Assembly (NCBI RefSeq): GCF_021290385.1
Contig: NZ_CP089928.1
Coordinates: 2,216,501-2,280,500 of the forward strand
From: Microbulbifer sp. YPW16
GTDB taxonomy: Bacteria > Pseudomonadota > Gammaproteobacteria > Pseudomonadales > Cellvibrionaceae
Length of the DNA: 64,000 nucleotides
Direction: 5' to 3'
The notes beneath the pieces are model-generated. The model was given only the letters and a program-made list of their open reading frames with translations. It did no database searches and had not been told where the DNA came from. The position numbers and the translations under genes were made by a program. Each line of letters starts with the position of its first letter. The first letter of the stretch is position 1. Below, in pieces: positions 35,818 to 44,956 of the stretch.

Positions 35818-37308
35818 TCAGGCCGGCATTGCCTTGCAATAGTGGTCGATAAACTGCCGGTGGTCGGGCAGGTTGTCCACCTGTCGGCGAACGCCCTTGC
35901 GGATATTGTCGAGAAAGCTCTTCAGTTCCTCATCGCCCATCAAATCCACTATCGGGTGGTAGCGCTCCGGCATCAAGCCCTGTCCAAGCATTACCTGCAG
36001 CCAAGAGCTCTCGCCAAAGAGTTCCGGCGGGAATTTAAACACTACCCCGCTCTCGCGAAACATCTCAAGCCGGTGCGCCAGCGAATCCGGGATTGGCATC
36101 GAGCGGCAATAGCGCCAGAACTTGCTGTCCGTGCGGTCGGTGACATTGTAGTGGAGGATGATGAAGTCGCGGATGTTCTCCATCTCCCGCACCGTCTGCG
36201 CATTGAACTCATCGATATCGGCCTGAACGATCCCCCGCGAGGGAAACAGCTGCATCATCCGCACGATATTGCGCTGGATGAGGTGAATACTGGTGGACTC
36301 CATCGGCTCGATAAAGCCACTGGATAAGCCCACGGCAACGCAGTTCTTGTTCCAGTGCTGGCGGCGGGTACCTGTCCGGAACGGGATGATCCGGGGTTCA
36401 TTGAGCAGCTCGCCCTCGATATTGCCCAGTAGCAACTCCCGCGCCTGCTCATCGTCCAGGTAACGGCTGCAGTACACCAGGCCATTACCGACGCGATTCT
36501 GCAACGGAATCTGCCATTGCCAGCCGGATTCGTGCGCGATAGCCCGGGTAAAGGGCACCGCCGGCCTGGTGGACTCGGTCTGCACTGCCATAGCGCGGTC
36601 ACAGGGGAGCCAGTGGGTCCAGTCCTCGTAGCCCGTATGCAAGGCACCCTCGATCAGAAGACCACGGAAGCCGGTACAGTCGACAAATAAATCACCCTCG
36701 ATTACCTGGCCGCTGTCGAGCTGCAGGCCCTCGATAAAGCCAGTGTCGGCATTCAGGCGCACGTCTTCAATCTTTCCCTCGACCCGCTTCACGCCGTGGG
36801 ACTCGGCAAATTTGCGCAGGAATTTTGCGTAGAGGGTGGCGTCCAGGTGGTAGGCATGGTTGCGGTCCTGGTCCGGCAGCACGGCGAAGCGGTGCTCACG
36901 CGCCGCCAGGTGTTCCTTGCAGTAGTCACCGATCGGGTACTCAATCCCCTGCTCAAGCCCCTTGAGCCAGAAGTGCTGGAAGCCGCAGGCCCAGCAGTCC
37001 TTACCCAGGAAGCCGAAGGAGTGCAGGTAATCCTCGCCCGGCACGCGCCAGTTCTCGAAATTAATACCCAGCTTGAAGGTGGCATTGGTGGCAGCCATGA
37101 CCTCCGACTCTTTCAGCCCCAACAGCTGGTGAAAGACATGCAGAGTGGGAATGGTGGCTTCGCCCACCCCGACAGTGCCGATCGCATCCGACTCCACCAG
37201 GGTAATGTCCAGGTTTTTCCCGATCAGCTTGCCCAGCGCTGCCGCGGCCATCCAGCCTGCAGTACCGCCACCGGCGATCACCACCCGGCGAATTCTTTCT
37301 GTGTCCAC
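35818..37308 (-). CDS. Tryptophan halogenase-like flavoprotein, copy 1
   Basis: A 496-residue FAD-dependent enzyme of the PrnA family. The FAD-binding GGGTAGWMAA is near residue 13, the catalytic lysine position is kept in NATFKLGINF (near residue 82), and the halogenase motif WQWQIP (the W-x-W-x-I-P fingerprint) is in GWQWQIPLQNR near 266. PMESTSIHL keeps the active-site Glu-Ser pair. It would make hypohalous acid from reduced FAD, oxygen and halide. No flavin reductase gene is close by. Located in a TonB-receptor operon, where such proteins occur widely, but the true substrate of this group is not known. Confidence 0.9.
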   Translation of the reverse strand: MDTERIRRVVIAGGGTAGWMAAAALGKLIGKNLDITLVESDAIGTVGVGEATIPTLHVFHQLLGLKESEVMAATNATFKLGINFENWRVPGEDYLHSFGFLGKDCWACGFQHFWLKGLEQGIEYPIGDYCKEHLAAREHRFAVLPDQDRNHAYHLDATLYAKFLRKFAESHGVKRVEGKIEDVRLNADTGFIEGLQLDSGQVIEGDLFVDCTGFRGLLIEGALHTGYEDWTHWLPCDRAMAVQTESTRPAVPFTRAIAHESGWQWQIPLQNRVGNGLVYCSRYLDDEQARELLLGNIEGELLNEPRIIPFRTGTRRQHWNKNCVAVGLSSGFIEPMESTSIHLIQRNIVRMMQLFPSRGIVQADIDEFNAQTVREMENIRDFIILHYNVTDRTDSKFWRYCRSMPIPDSLAHRLEMFRESGVVFKFPPELFGESSWLQVMLGQGLMPERYHPIVDLMGDEELKSFLDNIRKGVRRQVDNLPDHRQFIDHYCKAMPA

Positions 37309-37368
37309 GTTACACCTCAGCTTTTATTTTGTGGGCCCGCTGCCGACAGCGACGACACAGGCTCGCTT

Positions 37369-38406
37369 TCAATTTTTCATTCGTTCCAACAGGTCCGCCC
37401 GCAGCTTCTGTGCGGCCTGCTCATCCAGTGGCTCCTGGCGCAGGCCCCGGGCGCTTGCGGGGATATGGCTCGGGCGTCCCGGACCAGCTTCGAACACGTA
37501 ATAATCGAACAGTGCTTTCCATGCCTGGCGCAGCTCTGGTGAGAGACCCCGCACGCTCAACATGGCATGCAGCAGCGCACTGCTCGGCGCCCCCGCGTAG
37601 TCCGGTGATTCGTTCCACCAGTGGCTGTAGAGCACATTGAGGGCATCCAGCCCCTCGACGTGGTGCCACCACATGCCCGGCAAAAAGAGCGCATCGCCGG
37701 GATTCAGCTCCGCCACCTGCGCCGCTTCCAGCGCTTCGCGGAACCCGGGGAAGCGCTCGAAATCCGGTTGCCGGAAATCAACCAGGCTGATCTCCTGACC
37801 GCCCGGTGCGAACCCAAGAGGACCCGGGTACAGGTTCGCCACCTGCTCCGGCGGGAACAGGGTAAAGCGACGGCGGCCGGCAATATTGCAGGCCAGGTTG
37901 TGGGGAAAATCGTAATGGGCCGCGATGCGCGTGCGGTTGCCGAGCCACAGGAAGCCGATAGGCGAGAGGTCTTCCAGGCCAGCTGAATTCTGCTCGGCAA
38001 ACCCCGGGAACCAGCGACTCACATCGGTAGAGGCCATGTAAAGCGTTGGCGGTGACGGCTCATCGGCACAGTCGAGCATTTCCTGCAGCAGGCGACGCAG
38101 GTCTACGCGGCCGTTGCGGAAATTGAACCCATCGAGTGCCTCGTTATAAAACACCCGCCCATCCAGAGCGGGCTCGCCGTAAGCCGCGTTGACGGGCATA
38201 CCGTTGTAAAATTTGTTCAGGTAGGCAGCCGCATCTCGCGGCGAGGCCGCACAGGCTTTCACTGCAGGCCAGTCGCTGCAGAAGTTGCGCAGCACAACCG
38301 GCTGCTCCGACTGGAACAGCTCTGGCGGTACGACGCCGGGGCGGCAATCGTCCCGCTCGGCGGCGAAAGCCAGGCCGAATTCGGCGAGGCACGGCTGCTG
38401 GTTCAC
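37369..38406 (-). CDS. Cupin-8/JmjC-like protein
   Basis: A 345-residue cytoplasmic protein of the cupin-like (Cupin_8, JmjC-related) family. The iron-binding pair is seen as AHYDFPHN (H-x-D, near residue 165) and the distal histidine in MWWHHVEGL (near 252), so it may be an Fe(II)/2-oxoglutarate oxygenase. Its start overlaps the SapC-like gene stop by 4 bases, so the two are co-translated. The trio of halogenase-like, SapC-like and cupin-like genes next to TonB receptors is common in marine and plant-associated proteobacteria, with unknown biochemistry. Confidence 0.85.
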   Translation of the reverse strand: MNQQPCLAEFGLAFAAERDDCRPGVVPPELFQSEQPVVLRNFCSDWPAVKACAASPRDAAAYLNKFYNGMPVNAAYGEPALDGRVFYNEALDGFNFRNGRVDLRRLLQEMLDCADEPSPPTLYMASTDVSRWFPGFAEQNSAGLEDLSPIGFLWLGNRTRIAAHYDFPHNLACNIAGRRRFTLFPPEQVANLYPGPLGFAPGGQEISLVDFRQPDFERFPGFREALEAAQVAELNPGDALFLPGMWWHHVEGLDALNVLYSHWWNESPDYAGAPSSALLHAMLSVRGLSPELRQAWKALFDYYVFEAGPGRPSHIPASARGLRQEPLDEQAAQKLRADLLERMKN

Positions 38407-39134
38407 GCCTCGGCCACCCGACGATTCTTGGCTTCCAGGAGCTGCCGTACATTCGACTGAGAAGCCATGGCCATATAGATCGGCTCGAGGTAGCCCGCCT
38501 TGTGCAGGCTGGTAAGTGCGTCAGTGCCCAGGTCGCGAAGCTTGTCCTCATTGATGGTGTAAAAGCCCACCAACTGGTTTTTATCGCCGCTGTCCAGCTG
38601 CACCTCCAGGGTGAAGGGCTCGAGCAGCTCGTGCTCGACCAGGGCATCGATAAAACCTTCTGCCGCATTCAGGCCCTGGTGGATTGCCTCCAGCATGTCA
38701 CCGATGTTGTCGAGATACGGGGAATTGCCGCCGAACTCCATGAACAATCGCTCGCCGCGCTCGGTATTTACGCGCGGATTCTCCATGTCGATGTGAATCA
38801 CGCGCTGCTGTTTTTCAACACCGTCCTCGGTCACCGTTTGCCGGCCAATCAGGAAAGGCTGGCGGCGGATTGACAGCGGCACGTAGGAAGCCTGCCACTT
38901 GCCATGTTCCAGAAACAGGTTTTCTCCCTCGCGGAATCCCAGCAGCGCCAGGGCAAAAAATCGCCCGGTCTCCGGGTGCTTCTGGAAGAAAATGGGGTAG
39001 TGAGCCTGCAGGGAGCGGAATTCCAGGGGGAAGGTCAGGGCATACCAGACGTTGTCCCCGTATTCCTCTGCCCGCTCGGTGATTACCCGCAGGTCTTTAT
39101 GTTCAACGCTGTTCAGCGGTACTGCCTTTGCCAT
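38403..39134 (-). CDS. SapC-like family protein
   Basis: A 243-residue cytoplasmic protein of the SapC-like family (named after the Campylobacter S-layer export gene, although a secretion role is unproven here). Recognised by YPIFFQKHPETGRFFALALL, GFREGENLF and SYVPLSIRRQPFLI. No signal peptide or membrane segment. Sits between the second halogenase and the cupin-like gene, with a 4-base overlap to the latter. Function unknown; consistent company of TonB receptors and halogenases suggests a role tied to glycan or siderophore-like substrate handling. Confidence 0.85.
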   Translation of the reverse strand: MAKAVPLNSVEHKDLRVITERAEEYGDNVWYALTFPLEFRSLQAHYPIFFQKHPETGRFFALALLGFREGENLFLEHGKWQASYVPLSIRRQPFLIGRQTVTEDGVEKQQRVIHIDMENPRVNTERGERLFMEFGGNSPYLDNIGDMLEAIHQGLNAAEGFIDALVEHELLEPFTLEVQLDSGDKNQLVGFYTINEDKLRDLGTDALTSLHKAGYLEPIYMAMASQSNVRQLLEAKNRRVAEA

Positions 39135-39170
39135 TTTTTTATTTCCTCTCGGTTCATACCTGCGCCGGGC

Positions 39171-40742
39171 TCAGCATTGCTGGCCAGCGGCGAGGTGGAT
39201 GCGTTGCAGCAGTTCGCGATTGCTGGGCAGGGTCCGCTGCAAGCGCTCCCGGTTTTGTATATTGTCGTAAAACTGTTTGTGCGCGGCCTGCTCCATGGCC
39301 GGTCGCACGGTCCACGGGAGGGGCTCGGTCACAAACCCCATGCCATAAAGAACATACTGGTAGCTGGCGGCTGGAAACAGTTCGTCGGCTATCTCTGTTT
39401 CCTCCAGCCACGGTGATCGACGCCGCCACAGCGCCAGGGATTCCTGCAAGCGCGCGGGAATACCGGCAGGATCGCGGTGATCCATCCAGTAGGCGCTATC
39501 CTCGCGCTCAGACAGCACATAGTGGAGCTTGAGGAACTCGATAATACGTTGCCAATGGTGCGCGAACTTGCGGTTAAAGCGCACCGCAACCGCCTCCATC
39601 ATCGTGCGGTCAGGCGGTAGCTGTTCCGCCAGCATCCTGGCCGACTGTTCCACCAGGACCAGAGCCGATGCTTCCAGCGGTTCGATAAAACCTGCAGCCA
39701 TACCGATGGCAACACAGTTCTTGTGCCAGAACTGCTCGCGGTAACCGGGCTGGAAGCTGATCTTGCGCAGCTCTGCACGCTCGGCGCCGCCGGAACCCAG
39801 CGCCGGCTCAAGATAGCGCCGCAGAACCTGCTCGGCATCTTTGTCGCTGGTATGCGCACCGGAAAATGTATAACCCACGCCACGGCGGCTGGGCAACCCG
39901 ATATCCCAGATCCAGCCGGCCTCTCGGGCAGTGGAAAGGGTGCAGGACGCGATGGGGCTGTCGGCCTCGGGATAGGGCACCTGCACCGCCAGGGCAGAGT
40001 CGTTGAACAGTACATCCCGCTGCTCCCGCAGACCGATACTGTAGTGCCCACCCAGCAACAGGCTGCGCGCACCGCTGCAGTCCACGAACAGATCGCCTTC
40101 CAGCACCGCGCCCGACTTCAGCTGCAGGCCTGTGATGTAGCCGTGCCGGTCGTTGCGGATATCGGTCACCCGATCCCTAAGGTGCTCAACGCCCAGGCGG
40201 GTAGTGCAATGCTCCTGCAACAAATCAGCAAACTTCCCCGCATCCAGGTGGTAGCCGTAGTTGAGGTTGAAAGCATACTCCGGCGTGGTGACCTGCTTCG
40301 GAGCCAGGTTCAGGCGGCTGATATGCCCCTGGGGACAGACCGCATCGCCGAACGACATTTCTTCCCGATGCGGTTGCCAGAATGGAACAGGGTTCTGCTG
40401 GTGAAATCCTGCGGGGACAGTGAAAGGGTGGAAATACTCGTCGCCACCGGATGCATCGCCCCCGCGGCACCAGCCCAAAAAGCGGGTGCCCTGCTTGAAG
40501 CTGGCATTGCAACGGAGCAGGAACTCGGTCTCTGAAATGCCGATGCGCTTGAGTGTAGAGCGCATCGAGGGCCAGGTTCCCTCACCCACACCGATGGTGG
40601 GTACATCCGGAGACTCCACGAGAGTAACCTGCAGACCGCGATCAGCGCCCGCGGCATACTCTGCCGCCAGCACACCGGCGGTCAGCCAGCCCGCGCTGCC
40701 TCCACCCAGGATCACCACTTTCTTGACTGTTGTTTCACTCAT
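39171..40742 (-). CDS. Tryptophan halogenase-like flavoprotein, copy 2, with altered WxWxIP motif
   Basis: Start set at the ATG at 40742 (MSETTVKK); an in-frame GTG 12 bases upstream has no ribosome site. 523 residues. FAD-binding GGGSAGWLTAG near residue 13, lysine kept in NASFKQGTRF (near 83), and PLEASALVLVEQ keeps the active-site Glu. The family fingerprint reads WIWDIG where PrnA-type enzymes have W-x-W-x-I-P, so the last proline is lost. It is only distantly related to copy 1. First gene after the TonB receptor, but a terminator-like hairpin at 40804-40825 separates them, so it is expected at a lower level than the receptor. Confidence 0.88.
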   Translation of the reverse strand: MSETTVKKVVILGGGSAGWLTAGVLAAEYAAGADRGLQVTLVESPDVPTIGVGEGTWPSMRSTLKRIGISETEFLLRCNASFKQGTRFLGWCRGGDASGGDEYFHPFTVPAGFHQQNPVPFWQPHREEMSFGDAVCPQGHISRLNLAPKQVTTPEYAFNLNYGYHLDAGKFADLLQEHCTTRLGVEHLRDRVTDIRNDRHGYITGLQLKSGAVLEGDLFVDCSGARSLLLGGHYSIGLREQRDVLFNDSALAVQVPYPEADSPIASCTLSTAREAGWIWDIGLPSRRGVGYTFSGAHTSDKDAEQVLRRYLEPALGSGGAERAELRKISFQPGYREQFWHKNCVAIGMAAGFIEPLEASALVLVEQSARMLAEQLPPDRTMMEAVAVRFNRKFAHHWQRIIEFLKLHYVLSEREDSAYWMDHRDPAGIPARLQESLALWRRRSPWLEETEIADELFPAASYQYVLYGMGFVTEPLPWTVRPAMEQAAHKQFYDNIQNRERLQRTLPSNRELLQRIHLAAGQQC

Positions 40743-40803
40743 ATGCGGTACCACATGCCGAAAAGCACGATCCAGCAGCAGGGTATCATGAACAGAAACA
40801 GAA

Positions 40804-40825
40804 AAGCCGCTGTCACCAGCGGCTT
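40804..40825 (-). terminator. Attenuating terminator after the TonB-dependent receptor
   Basis: On the minus strand AAGCCGCTG-GTGA-CAGCGGCTT forms a 9-base-pair stem followed by TTCTGTTTC. It lies 41 bases after the receptor stop and would lower read-through into the halogenase operon. Confidence 0.7.
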
Positions 40826-40865
40826 CCCTGCTACCTCTGCTAGAAGATGTGCGTCACGCTATTGC

Positions 40866-43832
40866 TTAGAAAGCGTAGCGTGCACCCATCTGCCAGCGGG
40901 CCCCACCCTGGTATACACCCAGGGTCTGCTGGCTGGAACGGCCATACACACGGCTGTACTCATCGGTCACATTCAGGCCTTCGAGGAAGACCTCCAGACC
41001 TTCAACCTGCGGAACCTCGTAGCCGATGTTCAGGTCGATCTGGCTGTAAGCCTCAGTGTACGCCGGGTTGGCACCAGTGCCCTGACCACGGGAGTTCAGG
41101 AAGTCATCGCGCCAGTTGTAGGCGATACGCGCCTGGAAGCCGTTCTTGTCATAGAAGCCCACCAGGTTGGCAGAATCGCTCAGGCCGATCATCGCTTCCT
41201 GGTCCTGCAGCAGGTAGGGGTTGTACTCAACACCCGCCTCTACAATGGTGTAGTTAGCGATCACACCAAAGCCGGTCTCACCAAACATGTGCTGTACCGC
41301 GAATTCCCAGCCATCGATGGTTTCCTTCCGGTCACCGTTCTCGGGAATGCTCAGCAGGAAGGTCATTGCCGGGTCGGTCTCCGGGTTGCCGGTGATCGTG
41401 ACGGTACCATCCGCGCCTACGTCTACGTAGGGGTCATCGGCGAAGTTGTCACCGATATACTGGCGAATATCATTCACATCAGTGAAGCCAGCATCACGGG
41501 CCGCCTGTACCAGTGCACCCTGTGCCGGGTTCGGGATACCGAAGATCTCGGACTCGGTGGTGCCGTTGGAGATGAAGTTGGCAATCCGCTTGGTGAAGTA
41601 ACCCGCTGACGCGTAGCTGGACTCACCGTAGTACCACTCAACCGACAGGTCGAAGTTGGTGGACTCGAGCGGCAGCAGTGCCGGGTTACCGGCAGAGCCG
41701 CTGCCACCGTCGATACGGGCCAGGGAGCCAATGGAAGTACCGCCCTTGATGGCGTCGTAGCTCGGGCGACCGATGGTCTCGCTGGCAGCAGCGCGAACAA
41801 CGACGTCCTCAGTGACATCCATCTTGAAGTTCACACTGGGCAGCCAGTAGTCGTAATCTGCGGTCTGGGACAGGAAGCCAGTACCGGAATTCACCAGTAC
41901 AACCTCGTTGGCAGAACCCCAGATAGCCTGGTCGTAAGTCGGCGATGCGGATTCCGAATCCACCTCAGTGGTCTCGTAACGCAGGCCCAGGTTCAACTCA
42001 TAGGGCATCTCGCCAGCACCGGTCTGGAACGCAGACTCGAAGTTATACTGCGCGAAGGCGGCAGTAGTGGTCTCTTCGGTAGTGCGGTCGGTGGCCTGGT
42101 CATAGGCGGTAGACGGGCAGAACTGGGTGCCGCAGTCGCCGACCAGCCCCGGCCAGATATCGTCACCGTACAGGTCTTCGGCGATCGCGCGCACAGTCTC
42201 GAAATCCCAGTCGAAGTAGACATTCTGTGCATCTGCACCGCCGATCTCGGAGAAATCACCAGTGGCGATATCGAACTTGTCTTGGATGGAATCGGCCGGG
42301 AACAGGGAATCGTCCAGGTCGCTGGCCGGGCCTGCACCGCCCCAGGCGTCGCGCTGCACTACTGCCATCTGCGAGCGATTGGTAACCGCCTGCATGCTCA
42401 GGCCGAAGTCGATGTCACTGGACTCATTCAGCTCGAAGTTACCGCTGAAGCGGAATGCATCGATATCGGAGCGGTCACGGGAGTTGGTGAACACGCTACC
42501 GGTGACCAGCATGTCGGACGGCTGTACGTCGTTGCCGCCACCGACAGACAGAGCCGGGAGGGCCTCAGTGAAATCGGTGGTAGCGCTGGTGCGCACGAAG
42601 GCCGCGGTGGACAGCAGGGCATCTGAACCCCAGGGGCTGTCGGGGCGACGCTCGGCGTCAGAGGTGTGGGCATCGAATGCCAGGGACAGGCTCTCGTTGA
42701 CGTCCCACTCCAGGTTTACACCCAGGGTCTGGCCGCGGTAGGCCTCGGCGCTCTCACCGGCAGCCATGGACAGGTCAGCCGGGGCGCCGTAACTCTCGGA
42801 GTAGATCAGCGGAGTGGCGATAGGGCCATCGGACCAGACGTTTTCAGACGGGCCGAAGTTGTACCAGGCCGAGATATCGTTGTACTGCTTCGCGATATCG
42901 TTCGAATAGTACATGTAGTCCATGGTCGCAGTGATGTCGTCGGTCGGCGCCCACTGCAGGACCAGCTGGCCGTTGGTGCGCTTGCGCTGCTGCTCTTCGA
43001 ACTTATAGACGGTAGTCTGCGGCACTGAGTAGATGTCGTCAGGACCGGGACGGTTAACCTGGTTTTCCTGGGGCACGCCGCCCCACTCAGCAGTACCGGC
43101 ACCCCAGTTCTGGTCCACGGTACCCGCAAAGCTGCGCCAACCGGTGCCAACCAGACCCTGCTGGCTGCCGCTCTCGCGCTCCTGGACACTGGCGGCGATG
43201 ACTACACCGAATTCACCATCGGCGAAGGTATCGGCATAGAAACCGGAGTATTCCGGGGTGATGTTAGCCTCTTCGGAGGACTCATCCATCACGCCCTTGG
43301 TGGCGAACTGCAGGCGACGCTCGCCAATCTCGAGCGGGCGGGCAGAAAGCAGGTTGATGGTAGAACCGATACCACCGCTCGGCACCAGGGCATTGCTGCT
43401 CTTGGCGACCTGTACACCACTCACCATCTCGGAGGCAATATTCTGGAAGTCGAAGGAGCGACCGCCGGTGGTGCGCGCCAGCTGGCGACCGTTCAGGGTA
43501 ACCAGGTTGTAGTCAGGGTTAATACCGCGCACGGTAACCCGGCTGCCTTCCCCGTTAACCCGGTCGATGGACACGCCGGTGATCCGCTGCATGGATTCGG
43601 CCAGATTGGTGTCCGGGAACTTGCCGATATCCTCGGCCGAAATGGCATCCACGATACCATCGCTATCACGCTTGACGTCCATGGAACGGTTCAGACTGGC
43701 GCGAATGCCAGTAACCACTACTTCTTCCAGGGCTGCGTCCTGGGCCAGGGCACCCGAGGGCAGCATGGTTGCGCCCAGGGCCATGGAAATTGTGACCGCG
43801 AGACGGTCTTTGTGGAAAATTTTTCTTCTCAT
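40866..43832 (-). CDS. TonB-dependent outer-membrane receptor (Caulobacter type)
   Basis: A 988-residue protein with a signal peptide (cleaved near GALAQD). A TonB box-like EEVVVTGIRASL follows, then the plug domain with DAISAEDIGKFPDTNLAESM and VTVRGINPDYN, then a long beta-barrel ending in the outer-membrane signature GARYAF. This is the TIGR01782-type receptor group, used for oligosaccharide uptake in Caulobacter, Xanthomonas and marine degraders. By position it probably imports laminarin oligosaccharides or a related glycan. First gene of the operon with two halogenases, SapC-like and cupin-like proteins and an MFS transporter. Confidence 0.94.
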   Translation of the reverse strand: MRRKIFHKDRLAVTISMALGATMLPSGALAQDAALEEVVVTGIRASLNRSMDVKRDSDGIVDAISAEDIGKFPDTNLAESMQRITGVSIDRVNGEGSRVTVRGINPDYNLVTLNGRQLARTTGGRSFDFQNIASEMVSGVQVAKSSNALVPSGGIGSTINLLSARPLEIGERRLQFATKGVMDESSEEANITPEYSGFYADTFADGEFGVVIAASVQERESGSQQGLVGTGWRSFAGTVDQNWGAGTAEWGGVPQENQVNRPGPDDIYSVPQTTVYKFEEQQRKRTNGQLVLQWAPTDDITATMDYMYYSNDIAKQYNDISAWYNFGPSENVWSDGPIATPLIYSESYGAPADLSMAAGESAEAYRGQTLGVNLEWDVNESLSLAFDAHTSDAERRPDSPWGSDALLSTAAFVRTSATTDFTEALPALSVGGGNDVQPSDMLVTGSVFTNSRDRSDIDAFRFSGNFELNESSDIDFGLSMQAVTNRSQMAVVQRDAWGGAGPASDLDDSLFPADSIQDKFDIATGDFSEIGGADAQNVYFDWDFETVRAIAEDLYGDDIWPGLVGDCGTQFCPSTAYDQATDRTTEETTTAAFAQYNFESAFQTGAGEMPYELNLGLRYETTEVDSESASPTYDQAIWGSANEVVLVNSGTGFLSQTADYDYWLPSVNFKMDVTEDVVVRAAASETIGRPSYDAIKGGTSIGSLARIDGGSGSAGNPALLPLESTNFDLSVEWYYGESSYASAGYFTKRIANFISNGTTESEIFGIPNPAQGALVQAARDAGFTDVNDIRQYIGDNFADDPYVDVGADGTVTITGNPETDPAMTFLLSIPENGDRKETIDGWEFAVQHMFGETGFGVIANYTIVEAGVEYNPYLLQDQEAMIGLSDSANLVGFYDKNGFQARIAYNWRDDFLNSRGQGTGANPAYTEAYSQIDLNIGYEVPQVEGLEVFLEGLNVTDEYSRVYGRSSQQTLGVYQGGARWQMGARYAF

Positions 43833-44208
43833 CAGCCTTTCCCCGAATTATTAGGTTCTTTTGACTCTCTCTGGATACTGCCCTGGCGAAGCCTGTTCTA
43901 TCTTTATCGCGGTTACTGGCACGTCACTGGCCAGCTTTGCTGCTGTCGCCCGGCTACCACATCATTCCCGGGGCAGTGTTCCGGGTCTGATTCGGGGCGC
44001 GACAACGCTTCTTCGCTGCGATTGAATACTGCCGGGTTTGACGAGTACATCAATTCAGGGAGGGCACAAACAGGATATCCCGGATTAAATGCGCGGCAAC
44101 AGGGATTTTGCGCGTTCGGCCGGTCCAAACTGGTGCAGCGGAAGATGACCGATGGTCCACAAACCGGCCGCTGGCCGGGACTAAAATAGCCCCAAATTAA
44201 GCCGTTAC
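43833..44208. promoter_or_regulatory. Upstream region of the TonB receptor gene
   Basis: On the minus strand TTGATG (44053-44048) is followed after 17 bases by AGTATT (44030-44025), a weak promoter candidate about 190 bases before the receptor start. No operator repeat and no gene were found. Confidence 0.3.
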
Positions 44209-44652
44209 ATGTCGGAACCAGAGAAAATGAGTGATCCGTTCGACCTCGAGCGCTTTGTGAACGCCCAGGCCCCCTGTTACGAGTCGGTACTCGCGGAACT
44301 AAAGGCCGGCAACAAGCGCAGCCACTGGATGTGGTTTGTATTCCCCCAGGTCGAGGGCCTGGGCCACAGCCCCATGGCACAGCGCTATGCCATCGGCAGC
44401 CTGGACGAGGCCCGCGCTTACCTGCAGCACCCGGTACTGGGCACACGCCTCCGGGAGTGCTGCGAACAGCTACTGCAGCTGGAGGGACTTTCAGCACACG
44501 AGATCCTTGGCAGCCCCGATGACATGAAGCTGAAGTCATCGATGACACTGTTTGAACAGGTGGCGGGAGCGAACAGCCCCTTTGGGCGGGTGCTGGAGCG
44601 ATACTATGGCGGCGAGCGGGATCGCCGGAGCCTGGAGCTGCTGGGAGCCTGA
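44209..44652 (+). CDS. DUF1810 family protein
   Basis: A 147-residue cytoplasmic protein recognised by DPFDLERFVNAQAP, KRSHWMWFVFPQ and SHSP-type spacing before YAIGSLDEARAYLQHPVLG, the conserved core of DUF1810. The ATG at 44227 (MSDPFDLE) is an alternative start and fits the family's usual N-terminus better. Stand-alone gene; the family has been linked to ADP-ribose or NAD-type chemistry only by distant fold similarity, which I cannot confirm here. Confidence 0.85.
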   Translation: MSEPEKMSDPFDLERFVNAQAPCYESVLAELKAGNKRSHWMWFVFPQVEGLGHSPMAQRYAIGSLDEARAYLQHPVLGTRLRECCEQLLQLEGLSAHEILGSPDDMKLKSSMTLFEQVAGANSPFGRVLERYYGGERDRRSLELLGA

Positions 44653-44784
44653 GCCGTCCAGATACAACAAGGGGATGCAGCCGCATGAGGCGCACGAGAT
44701 CACTGCCTGACTTTCCTGTCCCAGCCCCTTTTACGGCCAGAAATGCTGCGATGTCCGCTTTCAACAGTAGAAAATATTTAGTTA

Positions 44785-44800
44785 TGTGATATAAATCACA
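44785..44800 (+). promoter_or_regulatory. CRP/Vfr-type binding site
   Basis: TGTGAT-ATAA-ATCACA is a perfect inverted repeat matching the CRP consensus TGTGA-N6-TCACA in all ten half-site positions. It lies 157 bases upstream of the PAS-LuxR regulator gene. The DUF1810 gene ends upstream on the same strand, so the regulator gene is the likely target. The rest of the 304-base gap shows no gene. Confidence 0.65.
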
Positions 44801-44956
44801 CAGATTTTGAGAACCAGTAACGCAGGAATCGCTTCCTGCACCAGCTTCGGGCCAGGGCGGCAGGGATCACAATCGCCTGTATCCACACTGTGGACAACGC
44901 GCCGGAACCTTCCCGACTGTGGCCGCTGAGAAAACCAACAACAGAAAGAGCAGTGG

